Of a stretch of 64,000 nt of DNA, positions 28,350-37,482 are shown one piece after another. The notes beneath the pieces were generated by a model, which had not been told where the DNA came from, searched no databases, and worked only from the letters and a program-made list of their open reading frames with translations. The translations under genes were made by a program, and so were the position numbers. The stretch's first letter is position 1. Each line of letters starts with the position of its first letter. Source of the DNA: Sphingobacterium prati (GTDB lineage Bacteria > Bacteroidota > Bacteroidia > Sphingobacteriales > Sphingobacteriaceae); contig NZ_JABJWY010000006.1 in NCBI RefSeq assembly GCF_013167215.1, positions 62,001-126,000 on the forward strand. The letters run 5' to 3'.

Positions 28350-28671
28350 CCGCTCTGTCTTTTAGCTATTAAATTACTAAAATTATATGGATAATGATCA
28401 AATATGATTTTCGTCTTCTACGGTTTCTATAGCTTCGTTTTTTACATTTGATAGATCATTGGTAATTGAAGCGATAGAAGATATTCGTCGAATCGCCATT
28501 AACGAATCAATATTCGTTGTAAGGGTCTAAAATGCTGATGCAGAACGTTAAGGGGATTTGATGTTTCGTATATAATTTACCAGATTTTATAATATTATGC
28601 TTAAATTTATATCATATATCAGCGAAAGACCTTTATTTATCGCATGTTATTTTGGACAAAAACTAATTATA
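28350..28671. other. Intergenic spacer without a recognised feature
   Basis: 322 bp, AT-rich, between divergent genes (secreted protein on minus, membrane protein on plus). It should hold both promoters. I see no gene, strong hairpin or repeat. Confidence 0.5.
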
Positions 28672-29130
28672 ATGAAGAATTTTTTCAATACAATTGCTGG
28701 CAAACCTGCAGATAGCTGGATGAGTTTACCTTTTTTTATTCGCGCTTTTTCTTACTATTTTATGCTTTCGGGCGTAGTAGTCCTAATAATTGCAATAAGT
28801 CAACTATTTGGAGTGAAAGCGACAATCAGTATTTATGGTCTTGAAAGCAAATCTCTACTTACAATAACAGGCGTTGTAACGATTATTGTTTATGCCTTTA
28901 AATTTTTAGTTGCCTGGGGATTTTATAAGGGTATGGACTGGGCAAAGACTTTTGCTCATATTGATGCGGTGATCGGTATCCTGATTTGTCTTTTTATGAT
29001 CTTTGGCCTGATCTATTTTGATCAACCAATTTTCCCACGCAAAATTTCATTTGATTTATTTTTTCTAATACCCTATTTGATTATTCTACTTCAGAATAGT
29101 AGAAAAGGGAACGCGATAGTTATTTCATGA
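28672..29130 (+). CDS. Small integral membrane protein of unknown function
   Basis: A 152-aa protein from ATG 28672 (MKNFFNTIAGKPADSW). The frame is open from 28597, but the extra 25 residues lack family character. Four hydrophobic segments are evident (AFSYYFMLSGVVVLIIAI, SLLTITGVVTIIVYAFKFLV, IDAVIGILICLFMIFGLIYF, DLFFLIPYLIILLQ). No catalytic motif or known family is visible. It has its own unit, with plus-strand spacers on both sides. Confidence 0.65.
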   Translation: MKNFFNTIAGKPADSWMSLPFFIRAFSYYFMLSGVVVLIIAISQLFGVKATISIYGLESKSLLTITGVVTIIVYAFKFLVAWGFYKGMDWAKTFAHIDAVIGILICLFMIFGLIYFDQPIFPRKISFDLFFLIPYLIILLQNSRKGNAIVIS

Positions 29131-29300
29131 TGGAATGAAATAGTTGTATCACCACCGAACCGTGCTTTCAAAACAAATAAGAATTCCTAGTATGTGAAAA
29201 ATACAACGATCAAATGGTGTTTGCAATATTCGGTTAGGATGTCTTGCTTACCTGTTCTCGAAATAGTTTGTATTTGTTGTACATCCCGTTTAAGATTGGA

Positions 29301-29801
29301 TCAACAGGTTTTATTTATTCCGTAAATGACAACATCTAAATTATCCTCGTCAATTTTATCATCGACCAATTTAAAGCCGAGGCGCTCCAGAAGTTTTTTG
29401 GAAGGAATATTTTCTTGATGTGTATACGCTTCGATATATTCAAACCCTGCTTCAGTAAAGGCATAATCTAGCATGGCCTTTACAGCCTCGCTCATGAGTC
29501 CTTTACCTTGGAATTGCGGAAGTAATTCGTAACCTAATTCAGCATATTTTTTACTCCAGTCAATATTCCATAAGGTTATAGCTCCCACAAAGTCATTTCC
29601 ATTGATTGTTTTAATCGTAAAATAGAATTTATTTTTTCTGACCATCTCAATAAACAGTCTTATGTCGTCAAGACTTTTAGTGATATCTCTTTCTATGTAT
29701 TGAGCGACCTGCGGATCGGTTCGGAGAACATACATATCTTGCAAGTCTGCCAGTTCGACAGGCTTCAATATTAATTGATCTGTTGCGATTAAAGTTTCCA
29801 T
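29301..29801 (-). CDS. GNAT-family acetyltransferase (RimJ/RimL-like)
   Basis: A 166-aa protein starting at ATG 29801; the TTG at 29813 is weaker. It has the RimJ/RimL order: LILKPVELADLQDMYVLRTDPQVAQYI at the start, FVGAITLWNIDWSKKYAELGYEL in the centre, the acetyl-CoA loop PQFQGKGLMSEAVKAML, and a final IEAYTHQENIPSKKLLERLGF. It probably acetylates a ribosomal-protein N-terminus or a small amine. It is a monocistronic gene. Confidence 0.86.
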   Translation of the reverse strand: METLIATDQLILKPVELADLQDMYVLRTDPQVAQYIERDITKSLDDIRLFIEMVRKNKFYFTIKTINGNDFVGAITLWNIDWSKKYAELGYELLPQFQGKGLMSEAVKAMLDYAFTEAGFEYIEAYTHQENIPSKKLLERLGFKLVDDKIDEDNLDVVIYGINKTC

Positions 29802-30234
29802 GTGAAAGCTCAATTTTTATACCTTGGTTGTGGAAAAGAAAGAATTAATGGATCGTAACCAAATTTCTTTTATTTGATTGTTTGTTCCCCTTATAAGTAA
29901 AATTAGATAATTGAGTTTAATATTCCATAAATTTTTCTGAAATCAGCAAAACCGTTTTAGTTTTTTTATATTTGTTTTATTCAATCTTATGGATGTATCA
30001 ATAATAAATAAAGTTGAGCTGAGCTAGGGCCTCAATTTGTTGAAATGCCAGTATGAATCTTTTCTGGTTTTTAATAAGATGTATTATATATGATATAAGA
30101 GAGAGGGTAACCAAATACGATAAAGCTATAGCATTTTTACTTTTCAACAAAAGGGATAGTTTCTGCTTTTTGTCATTAGGATATGGGGAAAGACCAAGAT
30201 TTGGGAATCTATTTTATATTTCACTTGAGTGGCA
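29802..30234. other. Spacer upstream of the mannan-locus sigma gene
   Basis: 433 bp between divergent genes. A TATATTTG at 29967-29974 matches the Bacteroidota -7 box TAnnTTTG exactly, but no TTTG stands at the usual distance upstream. An open frame at 30053-30439 overlaps the sigma gene and is not credible. Confidence 0.4.
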
Positions 30235-30837
30235 ATGTATAAACCGGGATATGATCATATGGAAGAGAAGGAGATTCTGTCGGCCCTGCGTTCGGGCTGC
30301 CAATCTGCTTTTCGACAAATTTACAGTTTGTACAGTGGTCGTATTTACCTCAATATTTGTAAAATGGTCAAATCCGAACAGGATGCAGCAGAGCTTTTGC
30401 AAGAAGTATTTATTAAAGTATGGGATAAGCGGGAGCTGATCGATGTCGAACAGTCCTTTAGGTCTTATTTGTTTCAGATTGCCAAATACACAGTATATAA
30501 TTTTATCCGTAAAAATAACCTAGAGAAACAGATTCAAGCCTATCTTAGCCGCCACAATACGCAGCTCTATACCCATGTAGAAGAACAATTAGACGAAAAA
30601 CAAGACGAACAATGGCTGTACCAAACGATTGAACAGCTTCCGCCTCAACGAAGACTGATCTATAGACTTTGTAAAATCGAAGGCAAAAGCTACGCAGAAG
30701 TGAGTAGCTTGTTAAGGATATCCACTTCCACCATTAATGACCATATTGTAAAAGCTACAAAGTATATCAAAGAAAGACACCGTGTTGTGAATAAGTCGAC
30801 GCTATTGATAGTCTCCTTCATACTCCTCCAACAATAG
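30235..30837 (+). CDS. ECF RNA polymerase sigma factor (mannan locus)
   Basis: A 200-aa sigma-70 family factor. Region 2 reads SAFRQIYSLYSGRIYLNICKMV and DAAELLQEVFIKVWDKRELI. Region 4 reads QLPPQRRLIYRLCKIEGKSYAEVSSLLRISTSTINDHIVKA. The C-terminal hydrophobic tail (STLLIVSFILLQQ) matches FecR-partner sigma factors. I chose ATG 30235; an in-frame GTG at 30229 and ATG at 30259 are also possible. fecR follows after 107 bp. Confidence 0.93.
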   Translation: MYKPGYDHMEEKEILSALRSGCQSAFRQIYSLYSGRIYLNICKMVKSEQDAAELLQEVFIKVWDKRELIDVEQSFRSYLFQIAKYTVYNFIRKNNLEKQIQAYLSRHNTQLYTHVEEQLDEKQDEQWLYQTIEQLPPQRRLIYRLCKIEGKSYAEVSSLLRISTSTINDHIVKATKYIKERHRVVNKSTLLIVSFILLQQ

Positions 30838-30944
30838 TAACCGCAATTATTTTTTTAAGGCTGAAAAAAAGTAAAATAAAATTACCCTCAGAGCAGATGA
30901 TCCTTGCTTTTGAAGTGTATTAGCTAAAAAGAAGATAACCAATT

Positions 30945-32120
30945 GTGGAAAAGAAATTACTTCAATATACTTTAAGACAGTATATACGGGGAGAGCTCAG
31001 TGAAGAAAATTTGCGTGCTTTCCTATCTTATATAAAATCTGGTGAAGATTCGGTATTGCTACATGAACTGATACAAGAAGTTTTAGATGATCCTATTGAT
31101 CAGGACTTGCTTCAGAATCCTGAATTATTAACAGTATTGGATAACACATGGGAACAATTACATCTTCAGATAAATAAACCGAAAATGCGATCATTGTGGT
31201 CCTGGAAACGTATCAGTGCAGCTGCAGCAATGGTTATTGGGGTATTATTTGCCGGTTGGTGGATTTTTTATGGCGCCAGCAATACGGTATCCCAGCAAGT
31301 CACACCGGAGCCCATATCACCCGGAAAGCAATCTGCAACCTTAACACTAGCCAATGGTAAACAGATTCATCTGCAAGAAACTGTAGATGGACAGATTTTG
31401 AATGAAATGGGTATCAAAATATCTAAAAGTAATGACGGACAGCTAATCTATGAGGTTGGGAAAAATATTGGTAATGATACAGGACATCATACATTATCAA
31501 CAACACAAGGCGAAACTTATCGCATTAAGCTGCCCGACGGTACGCAAGTGTGGCTCAACGCTGCTTCAGCCCTTAAATATCCAATGCGTTTTGCCCTTCA
31601 GGGAAAAAGAGAAGTGGAATTGATAGGGGAGGCCTATTTTGAAGTGGCAAAGGACCCTCGACATCCCTTTGTGGTACAGAGTGCTGGGCAAAAGATCGAA
31701 GTGTTGGGTACCCACTTTAATGTAAATAGTTATGCTGACGAGCCAGAGCTGCGAACCACTTTGTTGGAAGGCAGTGTCCAAGTCTCTTCCCCTAATAATC
31801 AAAAACTACGATTGTTTCCGGGACAACAGTCCAGCCTCACAGCCAATGGGATGCTAAAATTGCAACAAGTGGATACTGCACCCATCGTCGCCTGGACCAA
31901 TCATGAATTTATGTTTGACGATGATGATATTGAAAGTGTTATGCGTAAGATAGCACGTTGGTATAAAGTTGATGTCATCTATCAAGGCAAAAAAACGACA
32001 GAGAAGTTCGGGGGCGGAATTTCCCGTTTTGACGATGTCAAGCAGGTCTTAAATCTACTGGAAAAAACGGGGGCGGTCCATTTTCGAATTGAAGGTAAAA
32101 CCCTGTATGTCCTTCCATAA
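30945..32120 (+). CDS. FecR-family anti-sigma factor (mannan locus)
   Basis: A 391-aa protein that appears to start with GTG at 30945 (MEKKLLQYTLRQYIRGELSEE). Residues 1 to about 85 are the cytoplasmic sigma-binding part. One membrane helix follows (AAAMVIGVLFAGWWIFYG). The FecR domain reads GETYRIKLPDGTQVWLNAAS, VELIGEAYFEVAKD and IEVLGTHFNVNSYAD. The C-terminal DUF4974-type domain (KFGGGISRFDDVKQVLNLLE ... LYVLP) should contact the STN domain of the SusC encoded next. Confidence 0.94.
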   Translation: MEKKLLQYTLRQYIRGELSEENLRAFLSYIKSGEDSVLLHELIQEVLDDPIDQDLLQNPELLTVLDNTWEQLHLQINKPKMRSLWSWKRISAAAAMVIGVLFAGWWIFYGASNTVSQQVTPEPISPGKQSATLTLANGKQIHLQETVDGQILNEMGIKISKSNDGQLIYEVGKNIGNDTGHHTLSTTQGETYRIKLPDGTQVWLNAASALKYPMRFALQGKREVELIGEAYFEVAKDPRHPFVVQSAGQKIEVLGTHFNVNSYADEPELRTTLLEGSVQVSSPNNQKLRLFPGQQSSLTANGMLKLQQVDTAPIVAWTNHEFMFDDDDIESVMRKIARWYKVDVIYQGKKTTEKFGGGISRFDDVKQVLNLLEKTGAVHFRIEGKTLYVLP

Positions 32121-32214
32121 ATTGTTCGCTAAATATTCAATTATAACTCATACCCTAAAAAAAATATGATGAAAAAATATAAACAAATCGAATAGCAATC
32201 GCAGTGGAAAGGAA

Positions 32215-32245
32215 AGCAACCAAGATCCCGGAGGTCCCGGTTGCT
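32215..32245 (+). promoter_or_regulatory. GC-rich stem-loop in the fecR-susC spacer
   Basis: AGCAACC (32215-32221) and GGTTGCT (32239-32245) pair perfectly over 7 bp, enclosing CCCGGAGGTCCC-like sequence. It lies 95 bp after fecR. The T-run after it is poor, so it may be a partial terminator that separates the regulatory genes from susC. Confidence 0.45.
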
Positions 32246-32278
32246 GTTTGGGACAATTAATTTTTAACTATCCAATCT

Positions 32279-32316
32279 GCAGTATATTTCTGTTTTGGAC
32301 GACTCGAATATACTGC
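32279..32316 (+). promoter_or_regulatory. Perfect inverted repeat just upstream of susC
   Basis: GCAGTATATT (32279-32288) and AATATACTGC (32307-32316) form a perfect 10-bp inverted repeat with an 18-nt spacer, ending 17 bp before the susC start. As RNA it would form a hairpin near the ribosome site; as DNA it could be an operator. The fecR-susC spacer at 19360-19464 also has a stem-loop, of different sequence. Confidence 0.5.
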
Positions 32317-32332
32317 GAATCAAACCTTGCAA

Positions 32333-35300
32333 ATGTATCAAAATTATATCAGAAAAAAGGAGATAGCTTATCTGCTATTCCGTAAACTTTGGCTTATTAT
32401 GCGATTGACGACCATAATTATCTTGGTTACTTTTATGCAGGTTAGTGCTTCGACCTTTGCACAAAAGGTAACATTGGAATATTCCAATATGAGCCTTAAA
32501 AAAATATTTAAGGACCTAAAGTCACAGACAGGGTACAATTTTCTTTATACCGAACGGCAAATGTCGGTAGCCCGACCTGTCAATATAAAAGTAAAGGACC
32601 GGGTGTTATCAGATGTACTGGCCCAGATCTTTAAAGATCAGCCGCTGTCGTATCAACTGGACAATAAGACAGTCGTCATCCGTGACCGGCCCCAAGCAAC
32701 GACGATCCTGTCAACGGCAGCATCCGCAGTGAAGCCAAATCAGGAAGCGATCAAGGGTCGGGTCACCAATGAACGGGGCGAAGCCCTTGCAAACGTTTCC
32801 GTGCGCATCAAAGGGAATGAGTCTGCTGGGACCTCTACTGCTACGGATGGAAGTTTTACAATCCGTAATCTTTCTCCGGGATCGACATTGGTTTTTTCTT
32901 CCGTGGGCTATGATCAGCAGCGTGTGGAACTGGCTTCTTTACGTACCGAAGAATTGGGACAGTTACATGTAGTAATGAAAAATAGCAATAGTCAGTTAGA
33001 AGAGGTTATTGTAATCGGTTATGGTACGACGACCCGCCAGCGCTTGGTTGGTGCAGTTGATCAGATCGGCAGCAAAACCTTTCAGGATCGGCCCGTTGGC
33101 AACGTGACGCAAGCCCTACAGGGCGCTTCTCCAAGTTTGACCATTCAACAGAAAAGCATGGATCCGAACGATAATTCAATGAACATTAATATTCGGGGGA
33201 TATCTACTGTAAATAGTAATGCGCCACTCGTAGTGATTGATGGCATTATTACCGAAGGCGGGACCTTAAATAAGATCAATCCAGATGATATCGAGACCGT
33301 ATCAGTGCTTAAAGATGCCGGATCTACAGCTATCTACGGTTCACGTTCGGCCAATGGTGTCATCCTCGTAACCACAAAAAGAGGACGACAAAATCAGAAG
33401 CCTACCGTTAACATCGGCACACAATGGGGAATACAACAGCCCAAGATTTTGTTCTCTCCTGTTAGGGGCTATGAAAATGCTACCTTACGCAATCTTGCGC
33501 TCACCAACTCCGGAATGGATCCTCAGTTTTCTCCTGAAGCAATCGCTGATCTGTATGCACATCAGGATATTGAACAATGGAATTTACCGGAGATCATGAA
33601 AAATTCATTCCAGCAAAAATATAATATCAGTGTTGCTGGCGGTGGTGAGAAGAGCTCCTATTTATTTTCTGGAGGATTTTATAACCAACCAAGTAACTTT
33701 ATAGGACAGGATTTCGGGATAAAACGATATAATCTGCGGACTAACCTCAGTACTGAGATCGGGCGTTTTAAACTGACCTCGATTTTAGCTTATACTCGCA
33801 ATAATAATATAGGCAATACGGCTGGAAGTGCTATTATCAATGCTTCTCGTCTACCTTCATATTATTACTATAGAATGCGGGCTGACAATGGAAAATACCT
33901 GGTAAACAATGCCCTGACGGATCAGAATCCATTGGCTGAACTTAATGAAGGTGGTTATATCAAAAATGATAATGACTATTTTAATATAAACCTGAATCTC
34001 GAAGCGAAACTGTTCGATGGTTTAAAACTACGTGGTATTTTTGGGGCCGATATCTATGCTGATCACCGCTTTATTCGACGGATCCAGGTACCCCTATATT
34101 CCAGTCCGGATGCATTACAGCCCCAGGTCTACGTCAATTCGGATCGGAATACCGAGGACTTTAACGAGAAAGCTTCTTTACTGAATTTTCAATTACTTCT
34201 GGATTATGATAAGACCTTTGGCAAGCATCACATTTCAGGCTTGATTGGCGCATCCAATGAATCTTATACACGTAGACAGAACGAACTCAAAATGAAATTT
34301 ACTGATCCTGTGCTGGGGACACCTGGTAGTGGGACGGTTATTAACCCTGCCGATGTTCGTGTCACACCCAATGGCACTTTACAGAATAGTATCAATTCAA
34401 TCTTTGGGCGCGCTGGATATGATTTTGAAAGTAAGTATTTCGCCGAATTTAGCTTTCGATACGATGGATCGTCCAAGTTCTCGAAAGCAAATCGCTGGGG
34501 TTTCTTCCCTTCAGGGTCACTGGGATGGCGGGCATCGGATGAGCAATTTATGAGCTGGTACAAGGATCATGTCGGAAGTCTGAAGATTCGGTCAACCTAT
34601 GGCGTATTGGGAAATCAGGCAGTTGATGACTATTCCTATTATTTCACTTATGAATCCTATCCTAACAGTTATGGATTCAACAATAAGCCTGTAACTTCCG
34701 CAGGGTTTAATTATGCCAGCCTAGATTTGCGCTGGGAGAAAACCTATAACTTTAACATCGGTTTGGATGCAACTTTCTTTCAGAATAAGCTGACTGCCAG
34801 TTTTGACTATTTTAAAAAGCGGACTGTCGATATCCTGATGTCACCACAGATCCCTTCCGTATTCGGAACTTCATTAAAAAACCAGAATTTAGGTGAAATG
34901 AACAACGAAGGTTGGGAGATCAACCTGACTTATCAAGCTAAAACAGGCGAATTTCAGCATCAAATCAACGCCAATATGGGAGATAGCCATAACAAGATTA
35001 TTGCAATGCCAGGAGATGATCGGATCTCAACCGTGGATAATATCACCAAATTGACACGTGTCGGTCTTCCCTATAATTCCTATTACGGTTACAAGATGGA
35101 AGGACTCTTTCAGAATATCGCCGATATAGAAACCTCAGCCTTGCCAAGCGGCATTACTGCCGCGGATTTGCGCCCTGGAGATGTCAAGTATGTCGATCGA
35201 AATAACGACGGCATCATCGACGCGCGTGACCGATTCGTCCTGGGTAATGGTTTCCCCCGCTTTACATTTGGGTTGACCTATAATCTTAGTTATAAAGATT

Positions 35301-35770
35301 TTGACTTTAGCATGTTCTGGCAAGGGGTTGGTAAGCGTGATATGATGATCCGCGGTGAACTGATTGAACCTTTTCATCAGAATTATTCGTATGCCATTTA
35401 CCAGCATCAGCTGGATTATTGGACACCGACAAATATCGATGGGCAGTGGCCACGGCTTACCGCGAATGGGTCTACAGCGTCTACCAACAATTTTGGCAAA
35501 GATTCTGACCTCTATCTTTTCAACGGGAAGTATGCACGGCTGAAAAACCTGCAAATAGGATATAGTTTATCAAAAGGAGTAGTTTCAAAATTAGGGCTAC
35601 AGCGGGTGCGCTTTTTTGTCAATGCCCAAAATTTACTGACATTAAGCAAAAACTCCTGGATAGATCCTGAATCTTCCGAATTTGATTCTAACATGGGCGG
35701 TTCGGCCAATAGCGCTCGTAACTATCCAACGTTGAAATATTATGGTGGTGGATTAAATATTCAATTCTAA
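32333..35770 (+). CDS. SusC-family transporter with STN domain (alpha-mannan locus)
   Basis: A 1145-aa protein from ATG 32333; an in-frame TTG at 32327 is less likely. Residues about 45-118 form an STN domain (VTLEYSNMSLKKIFKDLKSQ ... VVIRD). A carboxypeptidase-like domain (IKGRVTNERGEALANVSVRI), a TonB box near residue 222 (LEEVIVIGYG) and the plug (NIRGISTVNSNAPLVVIDG; DAGSTAIYGSRSANGVI) follow. The barrel ends in Phe (GGGLNIQF). The STN domain and the adjacent FecR point to sigma-controlled expression. Downstream GH76 genes suggest import of alpha-1,6-manno-oligosaccharides. Confidence 0.95.
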   Translation: MYQNYIRKKEIAYLLFRKLWLIMRLTTIIILVTFMQVSASTFAQKVTLEYSNMSLKKIFKDLKSQTGYNFLYTERQMSVARPVNIKVKDRVLSDVLAQIFKDQPLSYQLDNKTVVIRDRPQATTILSTAASAVKPNQEAIKGRVTNERGEALANVSVRIKGNESAGTSTATDGSFTIRNLSPGSTLVFSSVGYDQQRVELASLRTEELGQLHVVMKNSNSQLEEVIVIGYGTTTRQRLVGAVDQIGSKTFQDRPVGNVTQALQGASPSLTIQQKSMDPNDNSMNINIRGISTVNSNAPLVVIDGIITEGGTLNKINPDDIETVSVLKDAGSTAIYGSRSANGVILVTTKRGRQNQKPTVNIGTQWGIQQPKILFSPVRGYENATLRNLALTNSGMDPQFSPEAIADLYAHQDIEQWNLPEIMKNSFQQKYNISVAGGGEKSSYLFSGGFYNQPSNFIGQDFGIKRYNLRTNLSTEIGRFKLTSILAYTRNNNIGNTAGSAIINASRLPSYYYYRMRADNGKYLVNNALTDQNPLAELNEGGYIKNDNDYFNINLNLEAKLFDGLKLRGIFGADIYADHRFIRRIQVPLYSSPDALQPQVYVNSDRNTEDFNEKASLLNFQLLLDYDKTFGKHHISGLIGASNESYTRRQNELKMKFTDPVLGTPGSGTVINPADVRVTPNGTLQNSINSIFGRAGYDFESKYFAEFSFRYDGSSKFSKANRWGFFPSGSLGWRASDEQFMSWYKDHVGSLKIRSTYGVLGNQAVDDYSYYFTYESYPNSYGFNNKPVTSAGFNYASLDLRWEKTYNFNIGLDATFFQNKLTASFDYFKKRTVDILMSPQIPSVFGTSLKNQNLGEMNNEGWEINLTYQAKTGEFQHQINANMGDSHNKIIAMPGDDRISTVDNITKLTRVGLPYNSYYGYKMEGLFQNIADIETSALPSGITAADLRPGDVKYVDRNNDGIIDARDRFVLGNGFPRFTFGLTYNLSYKDFDFSMFWQGVGKRDMMIRGELIEPFHQNYSYAIYQHQLDYWTPTNIDGQWPRLTANGSTASTNNFGKDSDLYLFNGKYARLKNLQIGYSLSKGVVSKLGLQRVRFFVNAQNLLTLSKNSWIDPESSEFDSNMGGSANSARNYPTLKYYGGGLNIQF

Positions 35771-35781
35771 TTTTTGATGTG

Positions 35782-37407
35782 ATGAAACGATATAAATTAC
35801 TTGTAGGCGGCTTAAGTTTAGTGGCTGCTGTCCACTTCACTTCCTGTAATAAGCTGGATACCTTGCCAACAGACCGTTTTACCGATGAAAACTTTTGGAA
35901 TTATCCGGAAAATGCGGAAAAAATGGTCAATATGGCCTATAATCAACTGTTTTCTGCAGACCGTTTATGGAATGACGAAGCCCTAAGTGATAATATTTTT
36001 GAGGGGCGGTCCAATACAGATCAACGTGCTATCCGTAATGGGACTGCGGATCCGACGTTGGGACGTTTTGGTTCTGAATGGTCAGATCTCTATGGCGGCA
36101 TCAAGACCTGCCATGTTTATCTGGAAAATGTGGATCGTGTACCTGGACTGGATGCAGTTCTAAAAAAACGACGTATAGCCGAGATCCGGTTTATCCGCGC
36201 CGCGCTCTATTTTAGATTGATCAATTTTTATGGTGATGTGCCCTTCTTTACAAAGGATATAACTCTGGACGAGTCTAAGACGATATCCAGGACACCTAAA
36301 GCCACAATAATGACTTTTATACATCAGGAATTGGATGATTGTATGGTAGATTTACCCAGCAAAGATGCGTTACCCGCTGATGATAAAGGGCGGATTACAA
36401 AAGGTGCGGCATCAGCCTTTCAGGCACGAGCTTATCTTTATGAAAGTAACTGGAACAAGGTGCTGGAATATTGTGAAAATCTGATCAAGAAACAGGCGGA
36501 ATTTGGTGCATACACCCTTTTTAATAGTTATTCTGGGTTGTTTACTGCAGCCAATGAGTACAATTCAGAAGTAATCCTCGACTATGCCTATGTGCCGCAG
36601 CTGAAAACCTGGAATAAACTCTATGATGCAGCGCCGATCTCCGCCCAGGCACGTCTAAATGGTTATGCACCCTTGCAAAGTCTCGTCGATAACTACATCA
36701 CCCTGGATGGCAATACGATCACTACAGATCCCAATTACCGGAGTGATGATCCCTATGTTAATCGGGATCCAAGGATGGCCGCAACGATTGTTTTCCACGG
36801 AAGTCAATGGACTGATTTCGACGGAACAGTACGTAAGATTTTTATCAAACCGGGTTCGGGAGAGACAGATAAAGAACGTCTTGACGAATATCAGGGAGCA
36901 AGTGCCAATGCATCACCCACAGGGTACTATGTGAAAAAATATTACGATCAAACAGCAACTGTAAAATACGATGCTGGGCTCAATATCATTATGTTCAGGT
37001 ATGCCGATGTCTTATTGATGTATGCCGAAGCAAAAGAGGCGCTAGGACAGCTCGATGCCGCAATATGGGATATAACGATCAAACCTATTCGCAAAAGAGC
37101 CGGTTTTGAAGCCGCGAAAGCACTGGATTTTCCGACTTCAGGTGACCTGAAATCAATTGTACGGAATGAACGCCGAAGCGAGCTTGCGCTAGAAGGTTTA
37201 CGTTACTATGATATTGTGCGCTGGAAAGCCGGTAAAACCTACTTAGATGGCCAGGTATTTGGAGCTAAATATGGCGGCAATAGTAGCTATATCAAGTTGG
37301 ATATTCGACGGTTTGATGAGAGCCGGGATTATTTATGGTCAGTGCCAAGGACGCAGATTGATCTGAATAAAAATCTACTGCCCAATAACCAAGGCTATTC
37401 AAATTAA
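35782..37407 (+). CDS. SusD-family lipoprotein (alpha-mannan locus)
   Basis: A 541-aa protein, ATG at 35782, 11 bp after susC. The lipobox is HFTSC. The family core is visible in EIRFIRAALYFRLINFYGDVP, GRITKGAASAFQARAYLY, FRYADVLLMYAEAKEALG and NERRSELALEGLRYYDIVRW, and the end reads NKNLLPNNQGYSN. As a surface lipoprotein it should bind mannan fragments and cap the SusC pore. Confidence 0.95.
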   Translation: MKRYKLLVGGLSLVAAVHFTSCNKLDTLPTDRFTDENFWNYPENAEKMVNMAYNQLFSADRLWNDEALSDNIFEGRSNTDQRAIRNGTADPTLGRFGSEWSDLYGGIKTCHVYLENVDRVPGLDAVLKKRRIAEIRFIRAALYFRLINFYGDVPFFTKDITLDESKTISRTPKATIMTFIHQELDDCMVDLPSKDALPADDKGRITKGAASAFQARAYLYESNWNKVLEYCENLIKKQAEFGAYTLFNSYSGLFTAANEYNSEVILDYAYVPQLKTWNKLYDAAPISAQARLNGYAPLQSLVDNYITLDGNTITTDPNYRSDDPYVNRDPRMAATIVFHGSQWTDFDGTVRKIFIKPGSGETDKERLDEYQGASANASPTGYYVKKYYDQTATVKYDAGLNIIMFRYADVLLMYAEAKEALGQLDAAIWDITIKPIRKRAGFEAAKALDFPTSGDLKSIVRNERRSELALEGLRYYDIVRWKAGKTYLDGQVFGAKYGGNSSYIKLDIRRFDESRDYLWSVPRTQIDLNKNLLPNNQGYSN

Positions 37408-37482
37408 AAATTTAATTGAAACAAATAGTTATAAACGCTACAAAAAAGGTACGTTTTGAATCACTAAATTAATGATAAAGAC

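Noticed and set aside
30053-30439. 128-codon plus-strand open frame
   Set aside because: It overlaps the sigma-factor gene in another frame, and its translation there is a shadow of the sigma coding sequence.
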